62,283 nucleotides of DNA from Alphaproteobacteria bacterium HGW-Alphaproteobacteria-4 (GTDB taxonomy: Bacteria > Pseudomonadota > Alphaproteobacteria > Rhodobacterales > Rhodobacteraceae), in assembly GCA_002842855.1 (NCBI GenBank), contig PHEE01000018.1, forward strand, positions 1-62,283, read 5' to 3'. How positions within the stretch are numbered: the stretch's first letter is position 1; each line of letters starts with the position of its first letter. A program made the position numbers and the translations under genes. Shown here piece by piece: positions 38,802-47,636 of this stretch. The notes under the pieces were generated by a model. The model was not told where the DNA came from. It saw nothing but the letters and a program-made list of their open reading frames with translations, and searched no databases.

Positions 38802-40250
38802 TTAGTGGTGGTCACGCTTCAGCCGACGTTCGAGATACATCGAGTACCGCGACATCGCGAAGTTGAAGATGAAGAAGATGCAGCCGACAAAGATATAGGG
38901 CTCCCAATAGGCACCCTTCCATTCGAACGATGCGCGAACCGAATCGGTGATGCCTTTCAGCGGGTCCAGCAGCCCCACGAACACCACCAGCGTGGTATCC
39001 TTGAACATGCCAATGAACGTGGAAACGATGCCGGGGATCGAAATTTTCAACGCCTGTGGCAGCACCACCAATCGCTGCGCCTTCCAGTAATCCAGACCAA
39101 GACTGTCGGCCGCCTCATACTGTCCGCGCGGAAGTGCCGCGAGACCGCCGCGCACCACCTCGGCGATATACGCGGCGGCAAACAGCGTTACCATGATGAT
39201 GACGCGCAGGATGATGTCGAAATTGGTGCCCGGCGGCAGGAAATAGTTGAGCAGCAACGACGCCACGAACAGCAGTGAGATCAGCGGCACGCCGCGGATA
39301 AACTCGATGAACCCGACCGCAAGCGCCTTGACCAGCAACATGTCTGACCGCCGCGCCAGCGCCAGAACCACCCCGATCGGCAGACTGAGCACGATGCCCG
39401 CCACGCCGATTGTCAGCGCCAGCACGAAGCCGCCAAACTTATCCGACCGCACCGCGTCGATGGCATAGGGCAGATAGGTATCCAGCACCTGCGAAACCGG
39501 GCCCATCGCAAAAAACCACCACGCAAGCGCCGCCGCCACTGCCGAGCCGACCGAGATGATCGCGCCGCGGCCGCGGGTGGCGGTGAATGCGGCCCAGGCC
39601 AGCACAAAGCCCGCCATCGCCAGCACCGGCACCCAGACAGAGCCGCCCCACAATAGCCAGACCGCAAGTCCGGGGTAGATGCCGGTCAACCACAACAGGC
39701 CCCAGGGCCGCGACCAAGCGACCACCAGCATCGCAACCAGCGCCAGCAGCATAAGCCCGGTTGCCAGCCCGCCCACGCCCAGCGCCGGAAAGGCAAGCAC
39801 CAGAAACAGGGTCATCACGCCCAGCACGATCATGCGGATGCGACGGCTTTCGGAAAACAGCACCGGCGCGGCGGCAAACAGCAGCAGGCCCAGCGCCAAC
39901 GTCGGGCGCCAATAAAGCTCGCGCGGGTAAAAGCCGAACATGAACATGTTCCAGCGGTCGCGGATGATTGCCCAGCAGGCGCCCGTCGCGCCTTCGCCCC
40001 AGCGCGCGGTAATGATATCGCGGCATTCGCCCACCGAAGCCGCAACCCAGACCGAATTCCGGAACCAGGGGAAGGCCTCGCTCAGCAGGAAATAGAGCAC
40101 GAACGCCCCCGCCAGCGTCAGAAAGGTATTGAGCGGCCCCGAAAACAGGTTTTCGCGCAGCCAACGTATTGCCCCCATTTCGCTGACAGGCGGCGCCTTT
40201 TCGGGCAGCATGTCGGTGCGGACATAGGCGGCGGTGCGGTGCTCGCTCAT
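38802..40250 (-). CDS. aapM: General L-amino-acid ABC transporter permease AapM (BztC)
   Basis: This 482-aa inner-membrane permease has the C-terminal BPD_transp_1 domain with the EAA-type loop [21 protein letters not shown] long N-terminal part contains many extra helices between residues about 120 and 260. It is somewhat longer than most homologues I know, mainly in this extra membrane region. It starts one base after the aapQ stop and pairs with AapQ to form the channel. Confidence 0.92.
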   Translation of the reverse strand: MSEHRTAAYVRTDMLPEKAPPVSEMGAIRWLRENLFSGPLNTFLTLAGAFVLYFLLSEAFPWFRNSVWVAASVGECRDIITARWGEGATGACWAIIRDRWNMFMFGFYPRELYWRPTLALGLLLFAAAPVLFSESRRIRMIVLGVMTLFLVLAFPALGVGGLATGLMLLALVAMLVVAWSRPWGLLWLTGIYPGLAVWLLWGGSVWVPVLAMAGFVLAWAAFTATRGRGAIISVGSAVAAALAWWFFAMGPVSQVLDTYLPYAIDAVRSDKFGGFVLALTIGVAGIVLSLPIGVVLALARRSDMLLVKALAVGFIEFIRGVPLISLLFVASLLLNYFLPPGTNFDIILRVIIMVTLFAAAYIAEVVRGGLAALPRGQYEAADSLGLDYWKAQRLVVLPQALKISIPGIVSTFIGMFKDTTLVVFVGLLDPLKGITDSVRASFEWKGAYWEPYIFVGCIFFIFNFAMSRYSMYLERRLKRDHH

Positions 40251-40251
40251 C

Positions 40252-41502
40252 TCAACGCTCCTTCAGCTTTACGGAAGCGTTGTAGATGTTCATCGCCCCC
40301 GAGATCAGCAGGCTCAGCACAAGGTAGATGAGCATCATCAACAGCACCGTTTCCAGCTCGCGCCCGGTCTGGTTCAGCGTGATGCCGCCCAGCGTGCCCC
40401 GCAAATCGAGATAACCGGTAGCGATGGCCAGAGACGAGTTCTTGGTCAGGTTCAGAAACTGCGAGATCAGCGGCGGAATGATGACCCGTAGCGCCTGCGG
40501 CAGAATCACGAGGTTCATGGTGCGCCCTGGCCGCAGGCCCAACGCGTAGGCCGCCTCGGTCTGGCCATGCGAAACCGCCAACACACCCGCCCGCACGATC
40601 TCGGCGATGAAGGCGCCGGTATAGAGCGACAGCGCCAGCCATAGCGCCATGAACGAGTTTGACACATTGATGCCGCCGGTAAAGTTGAAACCCCGCAGCG
40701 AAGGATAACCAAGGTGGAACCCGAGCGCCCAGAGTGTCAGCACACCGGGCAGGATCAGCAGCGCAAGGGTTTTCCACCACGTCACGGGGCGCAGGCCGGT
40801 GGCATTTTGCACGGCGGTTGCGCGGCGCAGCACAAGGCGGTTGGCATACCACCCGGCGACCACCGCAGCGATGATCGCCAGCAGGTCACTGGAAATCAGA
40901 AATATCCCGATGTCGATGTTGCCAAGGCTGCGGTAGAAAAGCGGGTCCGGCACTGCCGTGTAGCGGTTGGTGACCGCCACCGTATCAAACAATATCATCG
41001 AGGCAGCCCCGCCCTCGCGGAAGGCGTTGGGCAGCGGAGCGGCTTCGGTGAACACCGCATAGATGATGAGAATCCAGAGCAACACCGGCACGTTGCGGAA
41101 GATTTCGACGTAAACTGTCATCAGCCGCGAGACGAGCCAGTTTTTCGAAAGCCTGAGCACGCCCACAAATACGCCGACCACCGTCGCCACGATGCAGCCC
41201 AGAAACGCGACCAGCAAGGTATTGAGCAAGCCGACCAGCATGGCGCGGGCGTGGGTGCTATCGGAATCATAGGCGATCAGCCGCTGGCCGATATCATAGC
41301 CCGCCCGGATGCCGAGAAAACCGAAGTTGAAATCCTTGCCGCGCGCGGCGAGGTTGGTGATGGTGTTATCGACCAGCCAAGCGGCCACCGCCATAAACAG
41401 CATCAACACAACGACCTGAATGGTCGTCGAGCGATAGCGCGTATCATAAAGAAGCTGACTAAGCCGGAAGCTTTGCTTCGGCGCGTCGGAGGCAATGGCC
41501 AT
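40252..41502 (-). CDS. aapQ: General L-amino-acid ABC transporter permease AapQ (BztB)
   Basis: The 416-aa permease has an N-terminal helix, the GLLNTLLVAFLGCIVATVVG transmembrane start of the transport domain, FRNVPVLLWILIIY, and the EAA-type loop VSHGQTEAAYALGLRPG. Reading frame and length look intact. It follows aapJ after about 140 bases that contain a strong hairpin, an arrangement that usually lowers permease expression relative to the binding protein. Confidence 0.93.
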   Translation of the reverse strand: MAIASDAPKQSFRLSQLLYDTRYRSTTIQVVVLMLFMAVAAWLVDNTITNLAARGKDFNFGFLGIRAGYDIGQRLIAYDSDSTHARAMLVGLLNTLLVAFLGCIVATVVGVFVGVLRLSKNWLVSRLMTVYVEIFRNVPVLLWILIIYAVFTEAAPLPNAFREGGAASMILFDTVAVTNRYTAVPDPLFYRSLGNIDIGIFLISSDLLAIIAAVVAGWYANRLVLRRATAVQNATGLRPVTWWKTLALLILPGVLTLWALGFHLGYPSLRGFNFTGGINVSNSFMALWLALSLYTGAFIAEIVRAGVLAVSHGQTEAAYALGLRPGRTMNLVILPQALRVIIPPLISQFLNLTKNSSLAIATGYLDLRGTLGGITLNQTGRELETVLLMMLIYLVLSLLISGAMNIYNASVKLKER

Positions 41503-41593
41503 TCTACGTTCCCCTGCCTGACCGGCGCTATCGGCATTCGCCGCGGTATTCGGGGTCTTGTGCCCCGCGCCATCAGGTGTTCGTCTTTGCAGG

Positions 41594-41622
41594 CAAAAAG
41601 GCGCGCGGGGTGGCCCGCGCGC
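41594..41622 (-). terminator. Intercistronic terminator/attenuator between aapJ and aapQ
   Basis: A perfect 10-bp stem GGCGCGCGGG/CCCGCGCGCC (41599-41608 with 41613-41622) closes a 4-base loop. It is followed on the minus strand by TTTTT. It looks like a full intrinsic terminator but lies inside the operon, so partial read-through is expected. Confidence 0.8.
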
Positions 41623-41641
41623 CAGCTGGTTTCAGGTCAGA

Positions 41642-42566
41642 TCAACGGAACGGCGGCGCGTAAAGCAGACCGCCTTGAGTCCATTGCGCGTTCAGACCAC
41701 GGGCAAGCGCGATCGGAGTCGATTCACCGATCGTTGCGGCAAAGATTTCGCCGTAGTTGCCACCCGCCAGAATGGCGCGTTTTGCCCAGAGGTTGTCGAG
41801 GCCCATCATCGGGCCAAGGTCGCCCGATCAGCGCGTTAAGCGTCCAGCGGACAATGTCGCCCCACTGGTTGTCGCCATGGCGCACTGCCGGCCCCAGCGG
41901 CTCTTTCGAGATGATTTCCGGCAGAATGATGTGGTCAGCCGGGTTCGCGAAAGCGGCGCGGGTGGCCGCAAGGCCCGACGCGTCGGTGGTGTAGGCGTCG
42001 CAGGCGCCCGCCAGATACTGCTGTTCGCCTTCTGCGTTCGAATCGATCGCGATCGGCTGATAGGTCATGTTGTTGGCTTTGAAGAAGTCGGCCAGGTTCA
42101 ACTCGGTCGTGGTGCCGGTCTGAATGCAGATGGTAGCGCCGTCGAGTTCTTTCGCCGAAGAAACGCCCAGCGCTTTGGGCACCATGAAGCCTTGACCGTC
42201 GTAATAGTTGACGCCGACAAAGTCGAGCTTCAGGTCGTTGTCGCGCAGGAAGGTCCAGGTCGAGTTGCGTGCGAGCACGTCAACTTCGCCCGAAGCGAGC
42301 GCGGTAAAGCGGGTCTGGCCCGAGGTGGGAACATATTTCACCTTGCTGGGGTCGCCCAGAACGGCGGCAGCGACGGCCTTGCAGATGGCGACGTCGAAGC
42401 CCGACCAGTTGCCATTGGCATCGGGGGCGGCAAAGCCCACAAGGCCGGTGTTCACGCCGCAGTTCAGTTCGCCGCGCGCCTTGACATCGTCAAGCGTGCT
42501 GGCCGCTGCGAAACCGGCCACCAGGCCAGCAGTGGCGAGCGTGCCAAAAAATACGGATTTCTTCAT
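41642..42566 (-). pseudogene. aapJ: aapJ amino-acid-binding protein gene, disrupted by an out-of-frame deletion
   Basis: The N-terminal 247 codons encode a normal periplasmic binding protein: a signal peptide, TLDDVKARGELNCGVNTG, and then VRHGDNQWGDIVRWTLNALI. After NALI the frame leaves the family and stops at 41724 after 33 foreign residues. The true C-terminus is present in another frame: GDLGPMMGLDNLWAKRAI through ARGLNAQWTQGGLLYAPPFR, ending at TGA 41642-41644. Sixty family residues follow the junction near 41825. About 30 residues usually found between these parts are absent, so roughly 90 bases, not a multiple of three, seem lost. The rest of the transporter is intact. This may be a real mutation or an assembly error. 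Confidence 0.85.
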
Positions 42567-42771
42567 GTGTACCTCTTCCTGAGTTGCCGCCAGTTACGAT
42601 CAGGCGGTTTTGTCGGCCCAAAGGCCTTGATGACACGGTTCGGGGTTTTGCCCCGGTGTTGCGGAGTTTGGTCGAAATCGAAAGGCCGCGTCAAGGGCAC
42701 ATTCTTGGCGATTGTTAGCGCGTATCAGTCAATTCTATCTTTGCCTTCGATTTTGGCAGATGGCTGCCGCG

Positions 42772-43488
42772 TCAGTCGCGCAAATGGACCAAGTGCCAGA
42801 ACCGTTCGGCATCCAGCAGGGCGGCGCGCTTGGCAGAGGCGTGGGCCTGGGCCTCATCGTCGGCACCCCAGTGCAATATCTGCCAGTCTTCGTCGATTCG
42901 CGCGCAGGTCCAAGCATCGGCCGCGTTCAAGTGGCGCTCAGTCACCGCTAGGCCAAGGATCAGGCTGCCAGTGATGCCCACCAGATCGTGCAGCGCCGCC
43001 AATTCAAAGGCATCCATCGACGCGACAACAGCGGCCAGCCGTGCCAGTGCTTCTGGCGGCTGGTCGATCGGAACCACCCCTTCGGCAACCCGAAGCGGTG
43101 CACCAAAGCGCGTTGCCGCCCAGTCGAGCAGCGGCTGCCACACCGCATCCTGCTGCGCGCGCAGGGCCGCGGGAAAGGTGGCGCGATAGCACAGATGGTC
43201 GGTGCCGCCATAGTCGGCAATTAGCGCGGCCACCTCGGCGTGCTGCGGCACCACCTTGTCGAGCGCCGAGTTGGCGGCGCGGGTCAGCGGCATCTGGCGC
43301 GGATCGATCTGACCCGTCTGCGCCCCCCATTCGGCGGCAATGGCGGCCGCCAGCGCCCGCGTCGGCAGCACCAGCGGCGCCTTGCCGGGGGTTTTCACCG
43401 GGCGGCCATCAAGTGCGACACCAAAACCGTCCGCGCCTTCGGTCACCGCTGCGGCTTTCCAGAATCGCTTGGCCTTCCAATTGCTCAT
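42772..43488 (-). CDS. ATP12-family F1-ATPase assembly chaperone
   Basis: The 238-aa protein starts MSNWKAKRFWKAAAV and contains LDGRPVKTPGKAPLVLPTRA, IDPRQMPLTRAANSALDKV and the central YGGTDHLCYRA. These are the marks of the ATP12 chaperone found in alphaproteobacteria and mitochondria, where it binds the F1 alpha subunit. Its ATG overlaps the stop of the HAD gene upstream (ATGA). Confidence 0.93.
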   Translation of the reverse strand: MSNWKAKRFWKAAAVTEGADGFGVALDGRPVKTPGKAPLVLPTRALAAAIAAEWGAQTGQIDPRQMPLTRAANSALDKVVPQHAEVAALIADYGGTDHLCYRATFPAALRAQQDAVWQPLLDWAATRFGAPLRVAEGVVPIDQPPEALARLAAVVASMDAFELAALHDLVGITGSLILGLAVTERHLNAADAWTCARIDEDWQILHWGADDEAQAHASAKRAALLDAERFWHLVHLRD

Positions 43489-44153
43489 GCGCTGCCCCAG
43501 GGCGTGTTCAGCACCGCTTCAAGTGCTGCGAAATCAGCCACCAGCCGCCCAGCGCCCGCCGCCGTCAGCGCCTCGGGCGCATGATAACCCCAGGTCACGC
43601 CAATGCTGCCCACGCCGGCGGCACCCGCCATTTCCATATCAAAGCTGGTGTCGCCGATCATCACCGCATCCGCCGCCGCCACCCCGGTTTCGGCGAGCGC
43701 CGCCAGCAACATCGCCGGGTTTGGCTTGGACGGGTGATCGTCGGCCACCTGCTTGGTCACGAATATCGCCGTCAGCCCGAAGTGGGTCAGCAGCGCATCC
43801 AGCCCGCGCCGCGATTTTCCTGTGGCGATGCCTAGCACAATATCGCTGCGCGCTGCCAAACGCGCCAGCACTTCGGCGGCGCCGGGAAAAAGCGGCGCGG
43901 GTTTGTCGGATCGGGCGACATAGTAGCTTTGCTTGTAGCCCTGCACCAACGCATCGATCAGCCTCGCGTCGGCCTGCGGCGCCAGCCGCACGAGCGCGAG
44001 CGGCAACGACAGGCCCACGATCTGCCGCACCGCTTCCAGATTGGGCGCGGCCAGCCCCTGCGCCGCAAAGCTCTGCGTCATCGCCGCGTGAATGTGGTGC
44101 TGGCTGTCGGACAGGGTTCCGTCAACATCGAACACCGCCAGGCGCCGCCTCAT
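43485..44153 (-). CDS. HAD-family phosphatase (phosphoglycolate-phosphatase-like)
   Basis: The 222-aa protein has HAD motif I FDVDGTLSDS, motif II IATGKS, motif III lysine in HPSKPNP and motif IV GDTSFDMEMA. It resembles Gph/PGP phosphatases with an alpha-helical C1 cap. The start at 44153 overlaps the stop of the pseudouridine-synthase gene (ATGA). The frame upstream lies inside that gene and is not used. The substrate is not certain. Confidence 0.88.
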   Translation of the reverse strand: MRRRLAVFDVDGTLSDSQHHIHAAMTQSFAAQGLAAPNLEAVRQIVGLSLPLALVRLAPQADARLIDALVQGYKQSYYVARSDKPAPLFPGAAEVLARLAARSDIVLGIATGKSRRGLDALLTHFGLTAIFVTKQVADDHPSKPNPAMLLAALAETGVAAADAVMIGDTSFDMEMAGAAGVGSIGVTWGYHAPEALTAAGAGRLVADFAALEAVLNTPWGSA

Positions 44154-45196
44154 GCCTCGTCCTCGAAGGGGTCCGCGGGCACGTCGCCGGCCGACCAGCC
44201 AAGGGTTTTCCAGCTGCGCGCCATGTGCTCGGGCAGCGGTGCCACGATCGTGGTCAGCTTTTTCGTGATCGGGTGGGTAAAGCGGATCTGCCGCGCGTGC
44301 AGGTGCAGCTTGCGGCTGATGTCGCCGCCCAGTTGCGCGCCCCAGCCATCGCCAAGGTTTTCCTGCCCCGAGCCGCCGTATTTGCCATCGCCGATGATCG
44401 GGTGGCCGATCTCGGCCATATGGGCGCGCAACTGGTGTGTGCGCCCGGTAATCGGCACCAGCGCTACCCATGCAGCGCGGCTGCCCAGCGCATCAAGCAC
44501 CGCGTAATCGGTGGTGGCGCGCTTGGCGCCTTCGGTTTCGGTCACCTGCCCAGGGTGAATGCAAAGCATCTTTTCCTCGCCACCACGCCCCGGCGCCTTC
44601 ACAAGACCAAAGCGCACCGTGCCTTTGCGCGGGCTTGGCACACCCGCAACAATCGCCCAATAGATCTTGCGGGTAACGCGTTCGCGGAATGCCTCGGACA
44701 GGGCGCGGGCAATGCGGTCGGTGCGGGCCAGCAAAAGCACGCCAGAAGTATCTTTATCTAGCCGGTGCACCAGCTTGGGGCGCTCTTTGTAGCCGAACTT
44801 AAGCGCCTCGGTCAGCCCGTCCACATGCCGCTCGCCCTGCCCCGATCCACCCTGGCTTGGCAGCCCCGGCGGCTTGTTCAGCGCAATGATATGCTCGTCT
44901 TTCCACAGCACCGCCGCTTGAATCATCCGTTCGTCGGCTTCGGTGATGCGCGAAAGCCGGGCGGGGGCGGCGGGTGCCTCGGGCGCGGTTTCGGGCAGCG
45001 GCGGCACCCGCACCTCTTGCCCCGGCAGCACATGGGTGGCGGCCTTGACGCGGCCGCCATCGACCCTGATCTGGCCGGTGCGGCAAAGCTTTTCGATTGC
45101 GCCCTGATTGAGTTGCGCAAAATTGCGTTTCAGCCAGCGGTCAAGCCGCTGCTCGCCCTCGTCGTCGCCCACCTTCAACACCTGCACGCCGCTCAT
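44150..45196 (-). CDS. rluC: RluA-family 23S rRNA pseudouridine synthase (RluC-like)
   Basis: The 348-aa protein has an N-terminal S4 RNA-binding domain (RLDRWLKRNFAQLNQGAIEK) and the catalytic core with HRLDKDTSGVLLLAR, holding the active-site aspartate, and RTHQLRAHMAEIGHPI. These fit RluC-type enzymes that modify 23S rRNA. The ATG at 45196 overlaps the crcB stop (ATGA); a GTG three codons earlier is possible. Confidence 0.9.
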   Translation of the reverse strand: MSGVQVLKVGDDEGEQRLDRWLKRNFAQLNQGAIEKLCRTGQIRVDGGRVKAATHVLPGQEVRVPPLPETAPEAPAAPARLSRITEADERMIQAAVLWKDEHIIALNKPPGLPSQGGSGQGERHVDGLTEALKFGYKERPKLVHRLDKDTSGVLLLARTDRIARALSEAFRERVTRKIYWAIVAGVPSPRKGTVRFGLVKAPGRGGEEKMLCIHPGQVTETEGAKRATTDYAVLDALGSRAAWVALVPITGRTHQLRAHMAEIGHPIIGDGKYGGSGQENLGDGWGAQLGGDISRKLHLHARQIRFTHPITKKLTTIVAPLPEHMARSWKTLGWSAGDVPADPFEDEA

Positions 45197-45570
45197 GCGA
45201 ACCACCCCCGCGCAAGCGCCATGCCTGCTACAATGCCCAGCAGCGACAGCGCCACCGAACCCAATACATAACCCGCCGCAAGCGCGCCTTGACCACGTTC
45301 CCAGATTGTCAGCGCGTCGAGCGAGAAGGCCGAGAAGGTGGTAAAACCGCCCAGCACGCCAGTCATCAGAAAGGGCGCAAAACGGTTACCCGATTTCTCG
45401 GCCAGAACCACGACCAGAACGCCCATGAGCAGACTGCCGAGCACGTTTACCGCCATGGTTGCATAGGGAAAGCCATGCCCGAGCACCCGCGGCAGCGCGA
45501 TGTTGACAAGATAGCGCGACGTGGCGCCAAGTGCCCCGCCAAGGGCCACGGAAAGAAGGGTCTGGATCAT
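45193..45570 (-). CDS. crcB: Fluoride ion exporter CrcB (Fluc)
   Basis: This four-helix membrane protein exports fluoride as an antiparallel dimer. GGALGATSRY, AVNVLGSLLMG and GGFTTFSAFS are the family motifs, including the Phe-box. The ATG at 45570 follows AGGTGG; a GTG at 45576 is an alternative. Only about 30 bases separate it from rarA upstream, which leaves no room for a fluoride riboswitch. Confidence 0.94.
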   Translation of the reverse strand: MIQTLLSVALGGALGATSRYLVNIALPRVLGHGFPYATMAVNVLGSLLMGVLVVVLAEKSGNRFAPFLMTGVLGGFTTFSAFSLDALTIWERGQGALAAGYVLGSVALSLLGIVAGMALARGWFA

Positions 45571-45601
45571 CGCCACCTATTGGCCGCGCGGGGGGCCAAA
45601 G

Positions 45602-46912
45602 TCAACCGCCGCGCTTTTCGCGCTGTTTGGCGAACCAGTCGAGGCGCTTTTTCAACTCGCGTTCAAAGCCCCGCTCGACGGGTTGATAGAGCACCGGGCG
45701 GCGCATCGATTCGGGAAAATAGTTCTGGCCCGAAAAGCCGTCTTCGGCGTCGTGGTCATAGGCATAGCCCGCGCCGTAGCCCTGATCTTTCATCAGCTTG
45801 GTGGGCGCATTCAGAATGTGTTTGGGCGGCGGCTCCGACCCGGTGCGCTTTGCCTCGGCCCGTGCCGCGCCATAGGCCGCATAGCCTGCGTTCGATTTCG
45901 GCGCGAGCGCCAGATAGATCACCGCCTGCGCCAGTGCCAGTTCGCCCTCGGGGCTGCCGAGACGTTCATATGTTTCCCAAGCGTGCAGGCACTGAGTTTG
46001 CGCTGCCGGTTCGGCAAGCCCTATGTCTTCAATCGCCATCCGGGTCAGGCGGCGCGCAAGGTAGCGCGGGTCTTCGCCGCCTTCGAGCATCCGCGCGAAC
46101 CAGTAAAGCGCCGCGTCGGGGTCTGAACCACGAATGGATTTGTGCAGGGCGGAAATCAGGTTGTAATGTTCGTCGCCCGATTTGTCGTATTTCGCGGCGC
46201 GGCGCATCAGGCGGGCGGCCAGCGCCTCGGTCTCCAGCGGCGCCTTCAGCTTCCATGCCGCGACTTGTTCGATCAGGTTGAGAAGCGCGCGCCCGTCGCC
46301 ATCGGCCATTTCCAGCAGCGCCTCGCGCGCATCGGCCTTGAGCGGTAGCGCCAGCCCCAGCGCCTGTTCGGCACGCTGCGCAAGGCGTTCAAGGTCAGCC
46401 AGGCTCAGGCGTTCCAGCACCACCACCTGCGCGCGGCTGAGCAGGGCCGCGTTCAGCTCGAAGCTGGGGTTTTCGGTGGTAGCGCCGACCAGCAAAATGG
46501 TGCCGTCTTCCATATAGGGCAGAAAGCCATCTTGCTGCGCCTTGTTGAAGCGGTGGATTTCATCGACAAACAGCAGCGTGCCGCGCCCTTGTTGGCGCCG
46601 CAACCGGGCGGTTTCGAACACCTTGCGCAGTTCGGGCACACCCGAAAAGATTGCACTTATCTGCACGAAACTGCGGTCGCTGGCATCGGCCAGAAGCCGC
46701 GCAATCGTGGTCTTACCCACCCCCGGCGGCCCCCAGAGGATAAGCGAGGAAAGCGACCCGGCCGCCAGCATCGCGCCCAGCGGCGCCTCGGGGCCAAGCA
46801 CATGCGCCTGCCCGATCACCTCGGCCAGAGTGGCCGGGCGAATACGGTCAGCCAGCGGGCGCGGGGCCAGCGGGTGCGGGGCGGCATCGGGCGTATCAAA
46901 CAGATCGGCCAT
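45602..46912 (-). CDS. rarA: Replication-associated recombination protein RarA (MgsA)
   Basis: This AAA+ clamp-loader-like ATPase acts at stalled forks. It has LADRIRPATLAEVIGQAHVL, Walker A GPPGVGKTT, Walker B LLFVDEIHRFNK, sensor 1 LVGATTENPSFE and the C-terminal MgsA domain with DQGYGAGYAYDHD. At 436 aa the length is normal. It is the first gene of the rarA-crcB-rluC-HAD-ATP12 chain. Confidence 0.95.
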   Translation of the reverse strand: MADLFDTPDAAPHPLAPRPLADRIRPATLAEVIGQAHVLGPEAPLGAMLAAGSLSSLILWGPPGVGKTTIARLLADASDRSFVQISAIFSGVPELRKVFETARLRRQQGRGTLLFVDEIHRFNKAQQDGFLPYMEDGTILLVGATTENPSFELNAALLSRAQVVVLERLSLADLERLAQRAEQALGLALPLKADAREALLEMADGDGRALLNLIEQVAAWKLKAPLETEALAARLMRRAAKYDKSGDEHYNLISALHKSIRGSDPDAALYWFARMLEGGEDPRYLARRLTRMAIEDIGLAEPAAQTQCLHAWETYERLGSPEGELALAQAVIYLALAPKSNAGYAAYGAARAEAKRTGSEPPPKHILNAPTKLMKDQGYGAGYAYDHDAEDGFSGQNYFPESMRRPVLYQPVERGFERELKKRLDWFAKQREKRGG

Positions 46913-46994
46913 GCTGCCACCCTACCCCTGCTGCAAGGCAGACAAAAGCGCCCAGTGATCGGCCGACCCCGCGATGGGGCCGGCCAAGCGGGGC

Positions 46995-47585
46995 TCAATG
47001 CAGGTTGGCCGAGAAGTCCATCGCCACCACCTGATTGCGCACGCCATCGATGACCATCACCGGCCCCATCGGCGACATGTTCACCCCCACGCGCCCCGCC
47101 CAGAGCGGCCAGTTTGCATTGAGCAGCGTCAGGCAGGTTTTTGCCCCCACCTGGCGTGCCGCCGCGCCAAGGTCGGCCACCAGCTTGGCGTGCACGCGGC
47201 GGCGGTCAGCCAACGGCACATGGTGCGACACGAACAGGCGCGAGCTTTCCCAGACCGTTTCGGTCACCGGCGCTTCTTCATACAGAAGCTCGGCGGGAAT
47301 GGTGTCGAGCAGGCCGCGCTGCGCATCGCGGATCATATAGGTGTAGATGCCACATTTGGCGGTGGTGGGGGTCAGGCGATTACCCGCCAGCACCCGGCCC
47401 AATTCGTCATGCACCACTACCCAGCGGCTGGCAGGTGTGTCGTATTGGTCATATTCCATGCCCATTGCTTCGGGCAGGTTCCACTTGTTGTGAACTATGA
47501 ACAACTCGCGTCTCGCGCGAAGCATGTTGGCAAAAAGCTCGCCGTGGTTGTGCAGGTTTTCAAAAGAAAGCGTAGTCGTAAGCAT
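46995..47585 (-). CDS. Acyl-homoserine-lactone synthase (LuxI family)
   Basis: LuxI proteins make acyl-homoserine lactones from S-adenosylmethionine and acyl-ACP. The 196-aa protein shows the conserved set: R25/F29/W35 in RARRELFIVHNKW, acidic residues in MEYDQYD, an Arg in AGNRL, and E113/R116 in WESSRLFV. The ATG at 47585 follows GGAGG. The luxR-type gene lies directly upstream on the same strand, 51 bases away, so they may be cotranscribed. Confidence 0.93.
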   Translation of the reverse strand: MLTTTLSFENLHNHGELFANMLRARRELFIVHNKWNLPEAMGMEYDQYDTPASRWVVVHDELGRVLAGNRLTPTTAKCGIYTYMIRDAQRGLLDTIPAELLYEEAPVTETVWESSRLFVSHHVPLADRRRVHAKLVADLGAAARQVGAKTCLTLLNANWPLWAGRVGVNMSPMGPVMVIDGVRNQVVAMDFSANLH

Positions 47586-47595
47586 GGCAGCCTCC

Positions 47596-47624
47596 GTAAG
47601 GTTTCATGTGGGTCGTAACCTTGC
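47596..47624 (-). promoter_or_regulatory. Inverted repeat upstream of the luxI-type gene (possible LuxR site)
   Basis: GTAAGGTT (47596-47603) and AACCTTGC (47617-47624) form an 8-base imperfect inverted repeat with 13 bases between the arms, in the short luxR-luxI gap. It is a candidate operator for autoregulation. It begins only about 11 bases above the luxI start codon, so it could instead act at the mRNA level. Confidence 0.35.
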
Positions 47625-47636
47625 GAAGGGCGAAAA

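Noticed and set aside
41724..41825. Programmed frameshift as explanation for aapJ
   Set aside because: A frameshift alone would not explain the roughly 30 missing family residues between NALI and GDLGPMMG, and no slippery sequence is visible at the junction.
45571..45601. Fluoride riboswitch upstream of crcB
   Set aside because: Only about 30 bases lie between rarA and crcB, too little for the riboswitch, and no conserved elements are seen.
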